A stretch of DNA of 64,000 bases from Actinopolyspora saharensis (GCF_900100925.1 NZ_FNKO01000002.1:1860001-1924000); one strand, 5' to 3'; shown: positions 25,506 to 34,299, numbered from the stretch's first letter. The notes: generated from the sequence alone by a model not told the origin. A program made the numbers and translations.

Positions 25506-25631
25506 CGGGAGCTCCGTTCATCGGACGAGCTGAAGTGGACAGATACCGCCCGGGCGAACGAGCGGGATGGGTGCTCAACCGAGCAGCGGATGGCCCGACG
25601 CCGAGCGTCGGGAGCTCGGCGGTGCACCTGG

Positions 25632-25979
25632 TTACGTGGAAGAGCAGTGGCAACGGCCCTCACCGGAAGCGGGGACGATGTTGCCGTGGCTGCTCTGCCC
25701 GGTTCCGTCGGCCAGGCCGCTGTGCTGGATGACGAAGGTCCCCCGGCGGCCCTCGAGCGTGCCTTCGACCCGCTCGGAGGCGACGTAGCCAGCCCCGGCC
25801 GATCCCTGGGCGGTGAGCACCTCGACGGCTCCCGAGCCCTCGATCGCGCCGTGATAGCGCTTCCGGATCGTGATCCGGGTCAGCTTGGGTCCCTCGACCG
25901 GCTCCTCGTAGACGGTCTCGTCCCAAGCGGTGATCTCGAAAGGTGCCTCGAGCTCGCGGCTCGGCTGCTGGGTGGTCAT
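25632..25979 (-). pseudogene. DUF3224 protein, C-terminally truncated
   Basis: The ORF of 115 residues starts [20 protein letters not shown] and follows the DUF3224 beta-barrel pattern ([39 protein letters not shown]). Family members continue about 20-25 residues after the V-P-x-S-G-x-G turn; here the frame changes to unrelated CHCSST and stops. The break falls in the 21-bp direct repeat. The product could still be made, but it lacks the last strands. Confidence 0.7.
25652..25672 (+). repeat. 21-bp direct repeat, right copy
   Basis: Identical to 24173-24193. Here it lies inside the 3' end of the truncated DUF3224 gene, where it encodes part of a P-A-S-G-E-G segment on the minus strand. Confidence 0.8.
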
Positions 25980-26044
25980 GCCGGGAAGCTGGCTCCCCCG
26001 ACATCGAGCGGGACGATCGCGCGCTGGGCACGGCCGTTCCGTTC

Positions 26045-26611
26045 GTGCGGGATCCCGGCCACGGTCGGCCCGTGGCCGAGGACGTCGAACTGATCGGCGG
26101 GGTCGAGCAGCGCGACATCCGCATCGTGGAGTACGACCCCGCCTGGCCGGAGCGCTTCCGCGCCGAGCACGAGCGGATCGCAACCGCTCTGGGCACGACT
26201 GCTCGGCGGATCGAGCACGTCGGTTCCACGGCCGTTCCGGGGCTGGCGGCGAAACCCGTCGTGGACATCGGCGTAAGCGTGCCGGGCGTGACCGCGGAGG
26301 CGACCTACCTCGGCCCGCTGCAGCGGGCGGGATACCGGTTGCGGGTGCGGGAACCCGGCCACCGGATGCTGCGCACCCCCGCCCGCGACGTGCACGTGCA
26401 CGTCTACGACGTGGGCAGTGACTGGGAGCGGCAGCACCTGCTGTTCCGCGACTGGTTGCGCCGCGACGAGTCCGACCGGGCACGCTACGCGCGACTCAAG
26501 TGCGAACTGGCCGGGCGGGAGTGGACCGATATGAACGCCTACGCCGCCGCGAAGGGCCCGCTGATCGGCGAGATCCTGGCCAGGGCCGAGGCGCGGGGCG
26601 AACTCCCGTGA
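26045..26611 (+). CDS. GrpB/UPF0157 family protein
   Basis: GrpB-like nucleotidyltransferase-fold protein of 188 residues. Seen: [20 protein letters not shown] (about 25-44), the signature [22 protein letters not shown] (about 56-77), and [20 protein letters not shown]. These proteins share the nucleotidyltransferase fold; the substrate is unknown. No ATG fits; GTG at 26045 keeps the leader seen in relatives, and GTG at 26072 is the alternative. Transcribed divergently from the DUF3224 remnant. Confidence 0.85.
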   Translation: MRDPGHGRPVAEDVELIGGVEQRDIRIVEYDPAWPERFRAEHERIATALGTTARRIEHVGSTAVPGLAAKPVVDIGVSVPGVTAEATYLGPLQRAGYRLRVREPGHRMLRTPARDVHVHVYDVGSDWERQHLLFRDWLRRDESDRARYARLKCELAGREWTDMNAYAAAKGPLIGEILARAEARGELP

Positions 26612-26689
26612 CCGGGCGCCCGAGCGGAGACCCCGCGACGAGCACCTTCCGAACCCCCGGAGCCGCTTCCCCGGGCTAGGGTCGTTGGC

Positions 26690-27164
26690 ATGGAACCGGA
26701 GACCGACGGGTTCGCCACCGTGCGGATGGCCGCCGGAGTGCTGTTCGTCGACCCAGCGGGCCGGGTGCTGCTCGTGCGCAAGACAGGTGGCGACCGGTGG
26801 GACGGTCCCCGGCGGTTACGTGGACACCGGCGAGTCCCCTGCGCGGGCTTGCCGCCGCGAGCTGGTCGAGGAACTGGGGATCGAGCGCTGGCCGCGTCGA
26901 GTGCTGGCGCTCGACTGGGCACCGAGCGCCCACGACGGCGACAAGTTGCTGTGGATTTTCGACTGCGGTGACCTGGCCGAGGACGAGCACCGCGTCCGGC
27001 TCGACGGTGCGGAACTGGACCGCTGGGAGTGGGTGCCCACCCGCGAGCTGGACGATTACCTCGCCGCGCGCCTGTCCCGCCGGGTGAAGCAGGCCCACGC
27101 AGCCCGCGCGGAGGGCCGCACGGTCTACCTCGAGCACGGCGGGGAACCGGTTCGCGCCGCTTAG
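26690..27164 (+). pseudogene. NUDIX hydrolase with frameshift
   Basis: The N-terminal 40 codons (from ATG 26690: FATVRMAAGVLFVDPAGRVL) and the rest of the domain lie in different frames. The Nudix box G-x5-E-x7-REL-x-EE-x-G is intact in the second frame (GGYVDTGESPARACRRELVE). One extra G near 26804-26805 explains the break: relatives read D-V-P-G-G where this DNA has gacggtcccc. Either a recent inactivating insertion or a sequencing error. Confidence 0.8.
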
Positions 27165-27262
27165 CCGGTGGCTCGGCAGCGGAAGTGCCCGGACCAGGAC
27201 GGGCGCGGCGCCGGAGCGGTGGAACGTTTCCCGCGCCGGAGCGAGCCCTGCGCGGAGTCGGT

Positions 27263-27496
27263 TCAGGGGAGTTCGCTCTGCCGGGGCGAGCGGGAGTTCG
27301 CGTACCTGTAGATCCACATGCCGCGTCCCCGGTGGTGGTCTCGCTCGTACCAGGCCACTCCCTCGTCCTCTCCTGAGTCGCGCGGGGCGGGAACGGGCAG
27401 GGGGGACAGTGGCTCTCCCTCGGCGCTCACGGGAAGTGTGATCTCGCGGCCATCCTCCGGGCCGCCGAACAGCTCGATCCGCGCGTGCATGTTCAT
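27263..27496 (-). CDS. Small hypothetical protein
   Basis: Seventy-seven residues, MNMHARIELFGGPEDGREIT then a Pro-rich middle and YERDHHRGRGMWIYRY near the end. FGGPxDG...YxR(x)n-YxY is a pattern seen in many small actinobacterial and phage-borne proteins of unknown function. ATG at 27496 follows GGAGGCCCACC. Stands alone. Confidence 0.65.
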   Translation of the reverse strand: MNMHARIELFGGPEDGREITLPVSAEGEPLSPLPVPAPRDSGEDEGVAWYERDHHRGRGMWIYRYANSRSPRQSELP

Positions 27497-27768
27497 GGTG
27501 GGCCTCCGCTTGTGAAAAACCTCCGGCTTTCCTTACAGAACTGACGAGTCAGGGGCCTGTGTAGTTCCGGTACTTCACTCGATCGAGTGAGTTCCGGGGG
27601 CGTGTCCGGTCGGGGCCGCGCTCGGCGGAAGCGGTCGCCCGTCGAGCGGATGAGGCTTTCAGCCCCCTTCTCCGGGGTGTGGCTCGGAGCATGGCACGTC
27701 TCCCGGAAGTGCACTCGGCGAATTCGGGTGACGGGCGCCTTGCTCAGCCGGACAGGTGAAGACCTGGG

Positions 27769-27853
27769 AAAAAGGTGCGCCCCCGCTCTCAACCGGCCTG
27801 GGGGTCACCGGGAGTGCGGGGGCGCCAAGTCCACCCCTGGGGGTCAGGTGGAC
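27769..27853 (-). terminator. Tandem hairpins downstream of corA
   Basis: On the minus strand after corA: GTCCACC/GGTGGAC (27829-27835 with 27847-27853), then a 10-bp perfect stem GCGCCCCCGC/GCGGGGGCGC (27777-27786 with 27816-27825) followed by a run of five T. A good intrinsic terminator. The rest of 27497-27924 shows no supported gene. Confidence 0.7.
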
Positions 27854-27924
27854 GTGCCTCAGTCTACTAGGTAGGACCGCAAATGTCTCTAGGGGAAGAG
27901 ATTTTTTTTGATCAATCTCGTCGA

Positions 27925-28953
27925 TCACAGCCAGTCGCGGGACCGGAACACGAAGTACAGGGCCACCGCCACCAACAGCATCAGCACCAGCGCCATCGGA
28001 TAGCCGAACGGCCAGCTCAACTCGGGCATGTGGGTGAAGTTCATCCCGTAGACGGTGCCCACCAGCGTGGGGGTGAACAGGATGGCGGCCCAGGAGGAGA
28101 TCCGCTTCATGTCCTCGTTCTGCCGCAGGCTGGTCTCGGTGAGCCTGGTGGCCTGCTCGTTCTGCCGCTGGGAATGCAGCGTGGAGTTGACCGTGAGGAT
28201 GTTGGAGAGCAGCTGCCGGTGCGACTCAACCCGCTCGACCACGTCGGCGGCGTGGTCGCGGACGTCGCGCAGGTGCCGACTGAGCTCGACCCCGTCCCGC
28301 AGCTCCGCGAAGGTCTCGCCCAGCCCGTCCAGCACGTCCATGAGCGGTCCGGTCGCCCGCTGGAACTCGATCACTTCTCTGGAGAGGCGGTATATCCGCT
28401 TGGACACCGCCGGTTCGCCGCCGAACACCTCGTCCTCGATCTCGTCCAGATCGTTCTGGACCCCTCGCTCGACGGGCAGGTAGTCGTCCACCACGCGGTC
28501 GACGATCGCGTACAGCACCGCGGCCGGACCGCGCGCCAGCAGGTGCGGCTGCTGCTCGAGCCGGTGGGCCACCTCCCCGAGGTCGAGGCTCCCGTTCCGG
28601 CGGGAGGTGATGACGAAGTCCGAGCCCATGAAGGCGTGCAGTTCCCCGAGCACCACGTTCTCGGTGCTCTCCCGGTACTCGGCAGGACGCAGCACCAGGA
28701 ACGACGTCGCCCCGTAGTGGTCCAGCTTCGGACGCTGGTGAGCCGCCGCAGCGTCCTCCAGCGCGAGGTGGTGCAGGTCGAACTCCCCGCCCAGCTCCTC
28801 CAGGTCGGAGTGGTCCGGCTCGACCAGGTCGATCCAGCCGAAGCGGTTCTCCGTCGCGTCGGGGGCGCGCAGCCCGCTCAGCGTCTCCTGCAGGGTGCGG
28901 TGGTCCTCCCGCCGCCTGCCGTTCGCGTAGACGGTGCCGTGGATCAGCGCCAT
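27925..28953 (-). CDS. corA: CorA-type magnesium/cobalt channel
   Basis: Divalent cation channel of 342 residues in the inner membrane. Large alpha/beta N-terminal domain, long helix, then two C-terminal membrane helices with the signature YGMNF (about 299-303) and a short loop to helix 2 (MALVLMLLVAVALYFVF). Ends with the basic RSRDWL tail typical of CorA. ATG start at 28953. Confidence 0.93.
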   Translation of the reverse strand: MALIHGTVYANGRRREDHRTLQETLSGLRAPDATENRFGWIDLVEPDHSDLEELGGEFDLHHLALEDAAAAHQRPKLDHYGATSFLVLRPAEYRESTENVVLGELHAFMGSDFVITSRRNGSLDLGEVAHRLEQQPHLLARGPAAVLYAIVDRVVDDYLPVERGVQNDLDEIEDEVFGGEPAVSKRIYRLSREVIEFQRATGPLMDVLDGLGETFAELRDGVELSRHLRDVRDHAADVVERVESHRQLLSNILTVNSTLHSQRQNEQATRLTETSLRQNEDMKRISSWAAILFTPTLVGTVYGMNFTHMPELSWPFGYPMALVLMLLVAVALYFVFRSRDWL

Positions 28954-29001
28954 GCGCGGTGGCCTCCGGTGCGCATCCGTTCGAGGGGCGGGAAGGGGAG
29001 G

Positions 29002-29826
29002 TTACTCGCCCCGCCCGAAGTCGACCACGACCAGCGCCTGGTCGTCGTGCTTCTTGGGGCGCGGCCAGCGCGAGCCGTGCGGGTCGGACTCCTCGGCCGC
29101 GCGCACCCGGTCCAGCACGGCCCGCGGACCCCGCTCGCGGGCGTGCCCCAGCAGCGCGGACCAGTCCGGGTAGCTGTCGTACTGCTCGACCCCGCAGGAG
29201 ACCCCGTCGCTGGCCAGCAGCGCGGACTCCACCCGGGAGCGCGGCCAGCTCCGCACGACGGCCCGGTACGCGGCGACGGGATCCGCCTCGGCCACCCAGA
29301 AGCCGCCCTCCACGTTGCGCCACCTGCTCGTCTCGTCCACCGCCTCGCGCAGGTGCTGCCCGTGAAGCTCGTCGAAACCCCCGCCCGCGCGCAGCCGCTG
29401 CCGATAGCCTCCGCCGTTCGGGACGCGCAGCTCGGCCAGCCTGTCGTCGCTGACCACCTCGGCCCCCGAGTCGGTGAACACCACGGCCGGGCTGTCGGCG
29501 AGCACCAGCGCCTCCAGCGTGCTCTCGTCCCAGCGCAGGATCGAGACAGTGCTGGAGGGGGCGTTCCCCGGGCGCAACCCGTGAGCGGTCGCGGTTTCCG
29601 AGATCGCCATCGCGAGCGACTCGGCGAGGTCGGCTCCCTCCGCTTCCAACCTGGGGCGCAGCTTCTCGGCGAGCTCGGCCGCGTACCAGCCCCCGGTGCG
29701 CGCGGTGGGGCGCAGCGAGGTCGCTCCGTCCAGCACGGCTACCGCGTTCCGCAGCACCAGCACCACGTCCTCGCTCGTGCCGCCCGGTCCTGCCCCTGCC
29801 TGTTCGGCCGTCCGCACAGTGGTCAT
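29002..29826 (-). CDS. PP2C-like protein phosphatase
   Basis: Protein of 274 residues with PP2C-type landmarks: AVAVLDGATSL (metal-binding DG near 33), SSTVSILRWDE (about 90-100) and LLASDGVSCG (about 205-214). Likely a cytosolic Mn/Mg Ser/Thr phosphatase or a relative. The ATG overlaps the stop of a yczE-like remnant (ATGA), showing an older operon. It lies 48 bases upstream of corA on the same strand. Confidence 0.75.
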   Translation of the reverse strand: MTTVRTAEQAGAGPGGTSEDVVLVLRNAVAVLDGATSLRPTARTGGWYAAELAEKLRPRLEAEGADLAESLAMAISETATAHGLRPGNAPSSTVSILRWDESTLEALVLADSPAVVFTDSGAEVVSDDRLAELRVPNGGGYRQRLRAGGGFDELHGQHLREAVDETSRWRNVEGGFWVAEADPVAAYRAVVRSWPRSRVESALLASDGVSCGVEQYDSYPDWSALLGHARERGPRAVLDRVRAAEESDPHGSRWPRPKKHDDQALVVVDFGRGE

Positions 29827-29975
29827 GTGCCGGATTGTCCGGCTCGTGCGGTGCTCACCGCCACAACGGGCATCGCGAGCTGCGTCAACGGCCCGACGGC
29901 CAGCGCGTAGCAGGCCGTCGGACCGTTGACGGTCCCGCCGAGCAGCCGGCCCGCAACCAGCACCGCGATCTCGAC
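29823..29975 (-). pseudogene. YczE-like membrane protein, C-terminal remnant
   Basis: The last 50 codons (VEIAVLVAGRLLGGTVN, then YALAVGPLTQLAMPV) match the final two helices of YczE-type membrane proteins, normally about 200 residues. Upstream of 29975 the frame turns into non-membrane sequence and there is no start. The stop overlaps the phosphatase ATG, so the original gene was probably translationally coupled to it. Confidence 0.65.
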
Positions 29976-29983
29976 AGGTGGTG

Positions 29984-30026
29984 GGCCACCCGCCGGCACG
30001 GCCCCTCGACGTGCCGGTGGGTGGCC
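29984..30026. terminator. 17-bp inverted repeat
   Basis: GGCCACCCGCCGGCACG (29984-30000) pairs with 30010-30026 with one mismatch and a 9-base loop. It sits directly at the break point of the YczE remnant and 240 bases after the next gene on that strand. It could be a terminator or the scar of the truncation. Confidence 0.5.
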
Positions 30027-30265
30027 GCGGCCCCGGTGCCGCAGGGGCAATTACGACACCGGGGCGGGGCACCGTCCGTTCTCGTGACGAATCGGTCTCC
30101 GCCGGGACGGGCCCCGGCCGGTCCGAAGTGGGCGCGGACATTCGGACCGGAAGTGGGAAGAACTCGACTCCCGGGAACTCGTGGTCACCCGGACCTTCGT
30201 CCGGGACCATCCGTTCGAGCCGCGTCGGAAGACGACGCGCTGGTTCGCGGGCGCGTGCTCGCCGG

Positions 30266-31231
30266 TCAGTCCGGTGTGGTCACCGGTACCGCGGCCTTGA
30301 CCCCGGAGCGGAGGCCCTCGTGCTCCTGCTCGCTCCGCGCTTCGGTGAGCGTCGGCAGCCGCAGCGGTTCGGGGTGGAGCGCGTGGACGTCCCGCTGGCC
30401 GCTGCCCGCGTTCGGCTGGACCACCTGCGCGGTGGAGGGAGCCTTGACCGGAGCGGGCAGCGGGGTCGGTCGGGGATGCTCGGGGGGCTGCTCGCTCTTT
30501 TCCTCCGCGGCGAGCGCCGCGGTGGAACCGCTGGTGTCCGGGCCGGTCTCGAGCGTCCGCGCGGGGCCGCCCTGCGAGGGGAGGGAAGCACCGTTGTCCC
30601 GCTGGACCTCGGAGGCGGCGGGGACCGCGGCGGCACGCGGCCCGTCGTCGCGGTCCGGGGTGGCAGTGCGCTCGGTCTCCTGCTCCTGCAGGCGCGTTCC
30701 GTCCGATGTGGTCGACCCGGCGGTCGCGAGACCCGCTGTTCCGGGGCTTCCGGGACTTCCGAGGGTTGCGGCAGCCTTCCGAGCTGATTCCCCATCCGGA
30801 GCGAGTTCCCGCGAGGAGTCACAGCCCTCCGGCGGTGTCCCGCCGGTGGACTCGTCGCGACTCGCGGACACCGGTTCGGCCGCGTCAGGGGAGTCGACCG
30901 CGAGTTCGAGGGGTTTCACGATCGGATCGACGTCGACCGCGGCGGGCTCCGGCGGCTTCTCCGCCTCGGTTCCGGAGATCCGCGCGGCGACCTGCTCAGC
31001 CGTGTCGCCAGAGCGGATCGCGATCGGCTCCACTAGGGGGTCCGACTCCGTCTCCTCGGCCGTCGGAGTGCGCCCCTCTGCGCCGGGGAACGCGGACGCG
31101 GCGTCCGCCCTGTCCGCGTTCCACCACTGCGCGGCCAGCCAGAACGCGAGCAACATCCCGAGCAGCAGCGCCACGCGAAACGCCAGAGCGGTCACGGACG
31201 CGTGCCCGCGACCGTCCGGGAATCGCGTCAT
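30266..31231 (-). CDS. Membrane-anchored low-complexity protein
   Basis: Protein of 321 residues. A basic N-terminus and one hydrophobic helix (VALLLGMLLAFWLAAQWW, about 18-35) form an uncleaved anchor. The rest is a long hydrophilic Ser/Pro/Glu/Ala-rich stretch without recognisable domains, presumably outside the membrane. ATG at 31231 preferred over GTG 31240. No function assigned. Confidence 0.6.
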   Translation of the reverse strand: MTRFPDGRGHASVTALAFRVALLLGMLLAFWLAAQWWNADRADAASAFPGAEGRTPTAEETESDPLVEPIAIRSGDTAEQVAARISGTEAEKPPEPAAVDVDPIVKPLELAVDSPDAAEPVSASRDESTGGTPPEGCDSSRELAPDGESARKAAATLGSPGSPGTAGLATAGSTTSDGTRLQEQETERTATPDRDDGPRAAAVPAASEVQRDNGASLPSQGGPARTLETGPDTSGSTAALAAEEKSEQPPEHPRPTPLPAPVKAPSTAQVVQPNAGSGQRDVHALHPEPLRLPTLTEARSEQEHEGLRSGVKAAVPVTTPD

Positions 31232-31536
31232 GCAGATCACCGCCCGCGCCCGTTGCCAGCCGTCCGGACATCATCCTGCCGTGTGGCGGCGGCGTTGGCA
31301 TCCGTAACAGCCCCTTGTCACTCGGTTAGGCGGTATCGCGTCGACCACTTAACTCGAACGATGTTCAGCGCCGGCCCGCTGCGTAGAACTACTCGAACCG
31401 GTGACCCGTTCAGGGGTTTGTCCGTCAGCGGTGAATCCGCGCGGCGTCCGCACGTCTCCCACAGCACGAGCCCGGAGGAGCACGGCGGTCCGCAGCGGAC
31501 CGTTCGCGCCGCTTCCGGGGAGGACGAGCACGCACG

Positions 31537-31559
31537 GCGTGGGAAAACAGCGTGGGAAA
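31537..31559 (+). promoter_or_regulatory. Direct repeat upstream of the ECF sigma gene
   Basis: GCGTGGGAAA occurs twice, 13 bases apart start to start, ending 12 bases before the sigma factor start. Candidate regulatory site. Otherwise 31232-31571 holds no supported gene. Confidence 0.35.
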
Positions 31560-31571
31560 GGTGTGAGAGCA

Positions 31572-32165
31572 GTGACGGAACAGGGACAGTTCTGCGGGAC
31601 GGCCGTGCTGTTGCGGCGAGTGGCGTTCGGGGACGAGCGGGCCTGGCGTGACCTGGTGGACCGCAACGGCGGTGTCGTCTGGGGGGCGGTGCGGGCCTAC
31701 TCCGCGACCCGTGCGGACGCGGAGGACGCCTGGCAGGCGACCTGGTTGTCCCTGGCCGAGAACCTGCACCGCCTCAGGGACGCCGAGGCGCTGTCCGGCT
31801 GGCTGGTCACCACGGCGCGGCGCGAATCGCTGCGCCTGGCGCGCACCAGACGGCGGGAGTCCCCGGCCGGAGTGGACGGTGTGCTGGCCGAGATCGTGGA
31901 CGACACCGGCGATCCCGAGCGCGCCGCGCTGCGCTCGGTGCTCACCACGCGGCTCGCGCAGGCCTTCTCCCAGCTCTCCGACCGCTGCCAGCGGTTGCTG
32001 CGGGTGATGGCCGTTGCCCCGGAAGCCAGCTACGAGCAGATCAGCACCGCGCTGGGGATGGCGCGCGGTTCGATCGGCCCGAAGAAGCAGCGCTGCTTGC
32101 ACGCGCTGCGCGAGCGGATGAGCGCCCTGGGCAGCGCCGAGGACCTGGAGGTGACGGCAGTATGA
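31572..32165 (+). CDS. ECF-type RNA polymerase sigma factor
   Basis: Sigma factor of 197 residues with regions 2 and 4 only. Region 2 (about 20-95) has ADAEDAWQATWLSLAENLHR, and region 4 (about 130-190) has LSDRCQRLLRVMAV and YEQISTALGMARGSIGPKKQ. The GTG at 31572 lies just after a duplicated GCGTGGGAAA. Overlaps the next gene by 4 bases (ATGA), so the partner may be a regulator or co-factor of this sigma. Confidence 0.88.
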   Translation: MTEQGQFCGTAVLLRRVAFGDERAWRDLVDRNGGVVWGAVRAYSATRADAEDAWQATWLSLAENLHRLRDAEALSGWLVTTARRESLRLARTRRRESPAGVDGVLAEIVDDTGDPERAALRSVLTTRLAQAFSQLSDRCQRLLRVMAVAPEASYEQISTALGMARGSIGPKKQRCLHALRERMSALGSAEDLEVTAV

Positions 32166-32647
32166 GCACGGCACCACTCCCCGAGCTGAACCTGCTGGGC
32201 GAGCTCTTCCGCCTCGGCGACCCCGCTCCGCGGCGAGCGATCGCGAGCGCGTACCGGGCGGTCGAGCAGTTCCGCGGAGGACGATCCCCGAACGCGCGTC
32301 TCGTCCCGCTCAGCGACACCGCGGACCGTCCGGAGTCCTCCCCCGGAAGCGACGCGGACGCTGACGGCCCGCGCGTGCTGACCCTCGGAGCACCGGGACG
32401 GGTGGTCGAACTGGAGCTGGTCGGCACCGGCCCGGGGCTGTTCAGCGCCGCGGGGGTGGTGCTCGGCAGGACCGGGCAGTCGCAGGCGGGTGGCGTTCTG
32501 AGCGTTCGGCACGGGGCTGGCGAGAGCCACGACGTGCTGGACCACTGCGGTGGGTTCCTGGTGCGCGGGATAGCAGCCGGGCCGGTGAGCGTGCTCCTGC
32601 GCTCGCGGTGGGGCTTCAGCACCGCCACCGACTGGTTCACCTGCTGA
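32162..32647 (+). CDS. Hypothetical partner of the ECF sigma factor
   Basis: Protein of 161 residues overlapping the sigma gene by 4 bases. The first ~40 residues are helical (LNLLGELFRLGDPAPRRAI), the last ~95 look beta-rich (VLTLGAPGRVVELELVGTG; GGFLVRGIAAGPVSVLLR). No transmembrane helix and no zinc anti-sigma motif. Such ECF-coupled small genes recur in actinomycetes, but I cannot name the family. Confidence 0.65.
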   Translation: MSTAPLPELNLLGELFRLGDPAPRRAIASAYRAVEQFRGGRSPNARLVPLSDTADRPESSPGSDADADGPRVLTLGAPGRVVELELVGTGPGLFSAAGVVLGRTGQSQAGGVLSVRHGAGESHDVLDHCGGFLVRGIAAGPVSVLLRSRWGFSTATDWFTC

Positions 32648-32807
32648 CAGGCTCGGTGGGGCGGTCGGTCACGTGGAACCCCGGCGAGGGGAATCCACCG
32701 TGGCCGTCCGCCCCGGAGGCCGGAAGTCCCCCGGAGCCCGCATGGTTCGGGCGAGCGCCCGCCCGGCGGCTGGAACACCGGAGCGAACCGAGCCGTCCTC
32801 CCGGCAG

Positions 32808-33980
32808 CTACACCTGGCCGAGCTTGAGCAGCCGCTCGACGGCCTCGTCGATGACTTCGTCGCGCTTGCAGAATGCGAAGCGCGCCAGGTGACGCATCGG
32901 TTCGGGGTCGTCGCAGAGCACCTGGGGCGGGATCGCCGCGACCCCGATCCGCTCCGGCAGCGCGCGGCAGAACTCGGCCCCGTCGGAGTAGCCGAGCGGG
33001 CGGACGTCGGCGCACACGAAGTAGGTCCCCTCGGAGGGCAGCACCTCGAACCCGGCCCGGGTCAGTCCGCTCGTCAGCCGGTCCCGCTTCTGCTCCAGCT
33101 CGGAACGCAGCCCTTCCAACCAGGAACGTTCCTCGTTCAGGGCGTGCGCCACCGCGGGCTGGAAGGGAGCGCCCCCGACGAAGGTCGTGAACTGCTTCGC
33201 CGCCCGCACCGCGGAGACGAGCTCGGCCGGACCGCACACCCAGCCGATCTTCCAGCCGGTGACGCTGAAGCTCTTGCCCGCGCTGGAGATCGACAGGGTG
33301 CGCTCGGCCATGCCGGGCAGCGTCGCCAGCGGAGTGTGCGCCCTGCCGTCGAACAGCAGGTGCTCGTAGACCTCGTCGGTGATGGCCAGCAGGTCGTTCT
33401 CGCGGCACGTCTCGGCGATCGCCGACAGCTCGTCCGCGGTGAACACTGTTCCGGTGGGGTTGTGCGGCGAGTTCAGCACCACCGCCCTGGTGCGCGGTCC
33501 CACGGCGGCGCGCAGGGCCTCCGTGTCGAGGCGGAACCGTCCCCGCTCGGCGCGCAGGGGGACCGACCGGTGCACTCCACCGGCCATCGCCACCGCGACC
33601 GGGTAGGCGTCGTAGTAGGGCTCGATCAGCACCACTTCTTCGTCCGGTTCGACCAGCGCCATCATCGAGGCGTTGACGGCCTCGGTCGCTCCGACGGTGA
33701 CCAGGATCTCGTCCTCGGGGTCGTGCTCGATCCCGTAGTCGGCGCGCCGCTGGGCGCTGATGGCGGCGCGCAACTCGGGTTCGCCCGCCCCGGGCGGGTA
33801 CTGGTTCACCCCTTCGCCGATGGCGTTCTCCGCGCGCCGCAGCATCCCGGCGGGTCCGTCCGTGTCGGGGAAGCCCTGTCCCAGGTTGACGGAACCGGTG
33901 CTCCGGGCGAGCTCGGTGATCTCGGCGAAGATCGTCGAAGTGAACGGGCGAAGGCGGCGAGTCAGAGCTGGAGTACGCAC
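32808..33980 (-). CDS. dapC: PLP aminotransferase (DapC-like)
   Basis: Class I fold-type I aminotransferase of 390 residues. Seen: NLGQGFPDTDGP (about 30-41), NSPHNPTGTVF (about 164-174), ITDEVYEHLLFDG (about 194-206), and the PLP Lys in SISSAGKSFSVTGWKIGW. Similar to Rv0858c (N-succinyldiaminopimelate aminotransferase, lysine/peptidoglycan pathway) and to kynurenine/methionine aminotransferases; specificity unproven. GTG start at 33980 lacks a ribosome site, so it may be leaderless. Confidence 0.85.
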   Translation of the reverse strand: MRTPALTRRLRPFTSTIFAEITELARSTGSVNLGQGFPDTDGPAGMLRRAENAIGEGVNQYPPGAGEPELRAAISAQRRADYGIEHDPEDEILVTVGATEAVNASMMALVEPDEEVVLIEPYYDAYPVAVAMAGGVHRSVPLRAERGRFRLDTEALRAAVGPRTRAVVLNSPHNPTGTVFTADELSAIAETCRENDLLAITDEVYEHLLFDGRAHTPLATLPGMAERTLSISSAGKSFSVTGWKIGWVCGPAELVSAVRAAKQFTTFVGGAPFQPAVAHALNEERSWLEGLRSELEQKRDRLTSGLTRAGFEVLPSEGTYFVCADVRPLGYSDGAEFCRALPERIGVAAIPPQVLCDDPEPMRHLARFAFCKRDEVIDEAVERLLKLGQV

Positions 33981-34021
33981 GCAGGCGAGAGTAGAGAGTC
34001 CGCGAGTCGGTCTGCTTGGCG

Positions 34022-34145
34022 GGTTCCGTGGGGGAACCTCAGTCGGGGTCTCGCTCCGGGAGCCCCGACATCGGGTAGCCACCTACACAACGTCGGGGCT
34101 GTCCTCGCGAGACCCGTGACTGAGAACCCCCGGCGGTGCCGACTG
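34022..34145 (+). repeat. Dispersed structured repeat, module A copy 2
   Basis: Same plan as the 3.5-kb copy but with different outer stems that still pair: CTCAGTC/GACTGAG (34038-34044 with 34118-34124), GGGTCTCG/CGAGACCC (34046-34053 with 34108-34115), core CCCCGAC/GTCGGGG (34063-34069 with 34092-34098). The 5' mini-hairpin GGTTCC/GGAACC starts at 34022. It fills the divergent gap between the aminotransferase and the DUF445 gene. Confidence 0.85.
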
Positions 34146-34200
34146 CGCGGGCTCGTGAGCGCTTGCGCTGGAGCGGCGGGGTTTTCCGGGACTCGATCTT
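34146..34200 (+). repeat. Module B repeat following A copy 2
   Basis: Variant of the B motif GCTCRNAGCGCTYGCGTTGG at 34151-34171, directly 3' of module A, then a divergent tail. Confidence 0.6.
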
Positions 34201-34299
34201 GCCCGGTGGTTCCAAGCGGCTGCGCCGCTTGCCCGAGGAGGGCCCCGCGAGCGGGTGCGGGCGGAGTCCGTGCTCTGCGCGCGCTGTCAGAATCGTGGG

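Noticed and set aside
24083..25672. Classical tRNA-Phe integration site
   Set aside because: The 21-bp duplication lies in the terminator, not in the 3' end of the tRNA, and no integrase is present. Reported as a recombination scar instead.
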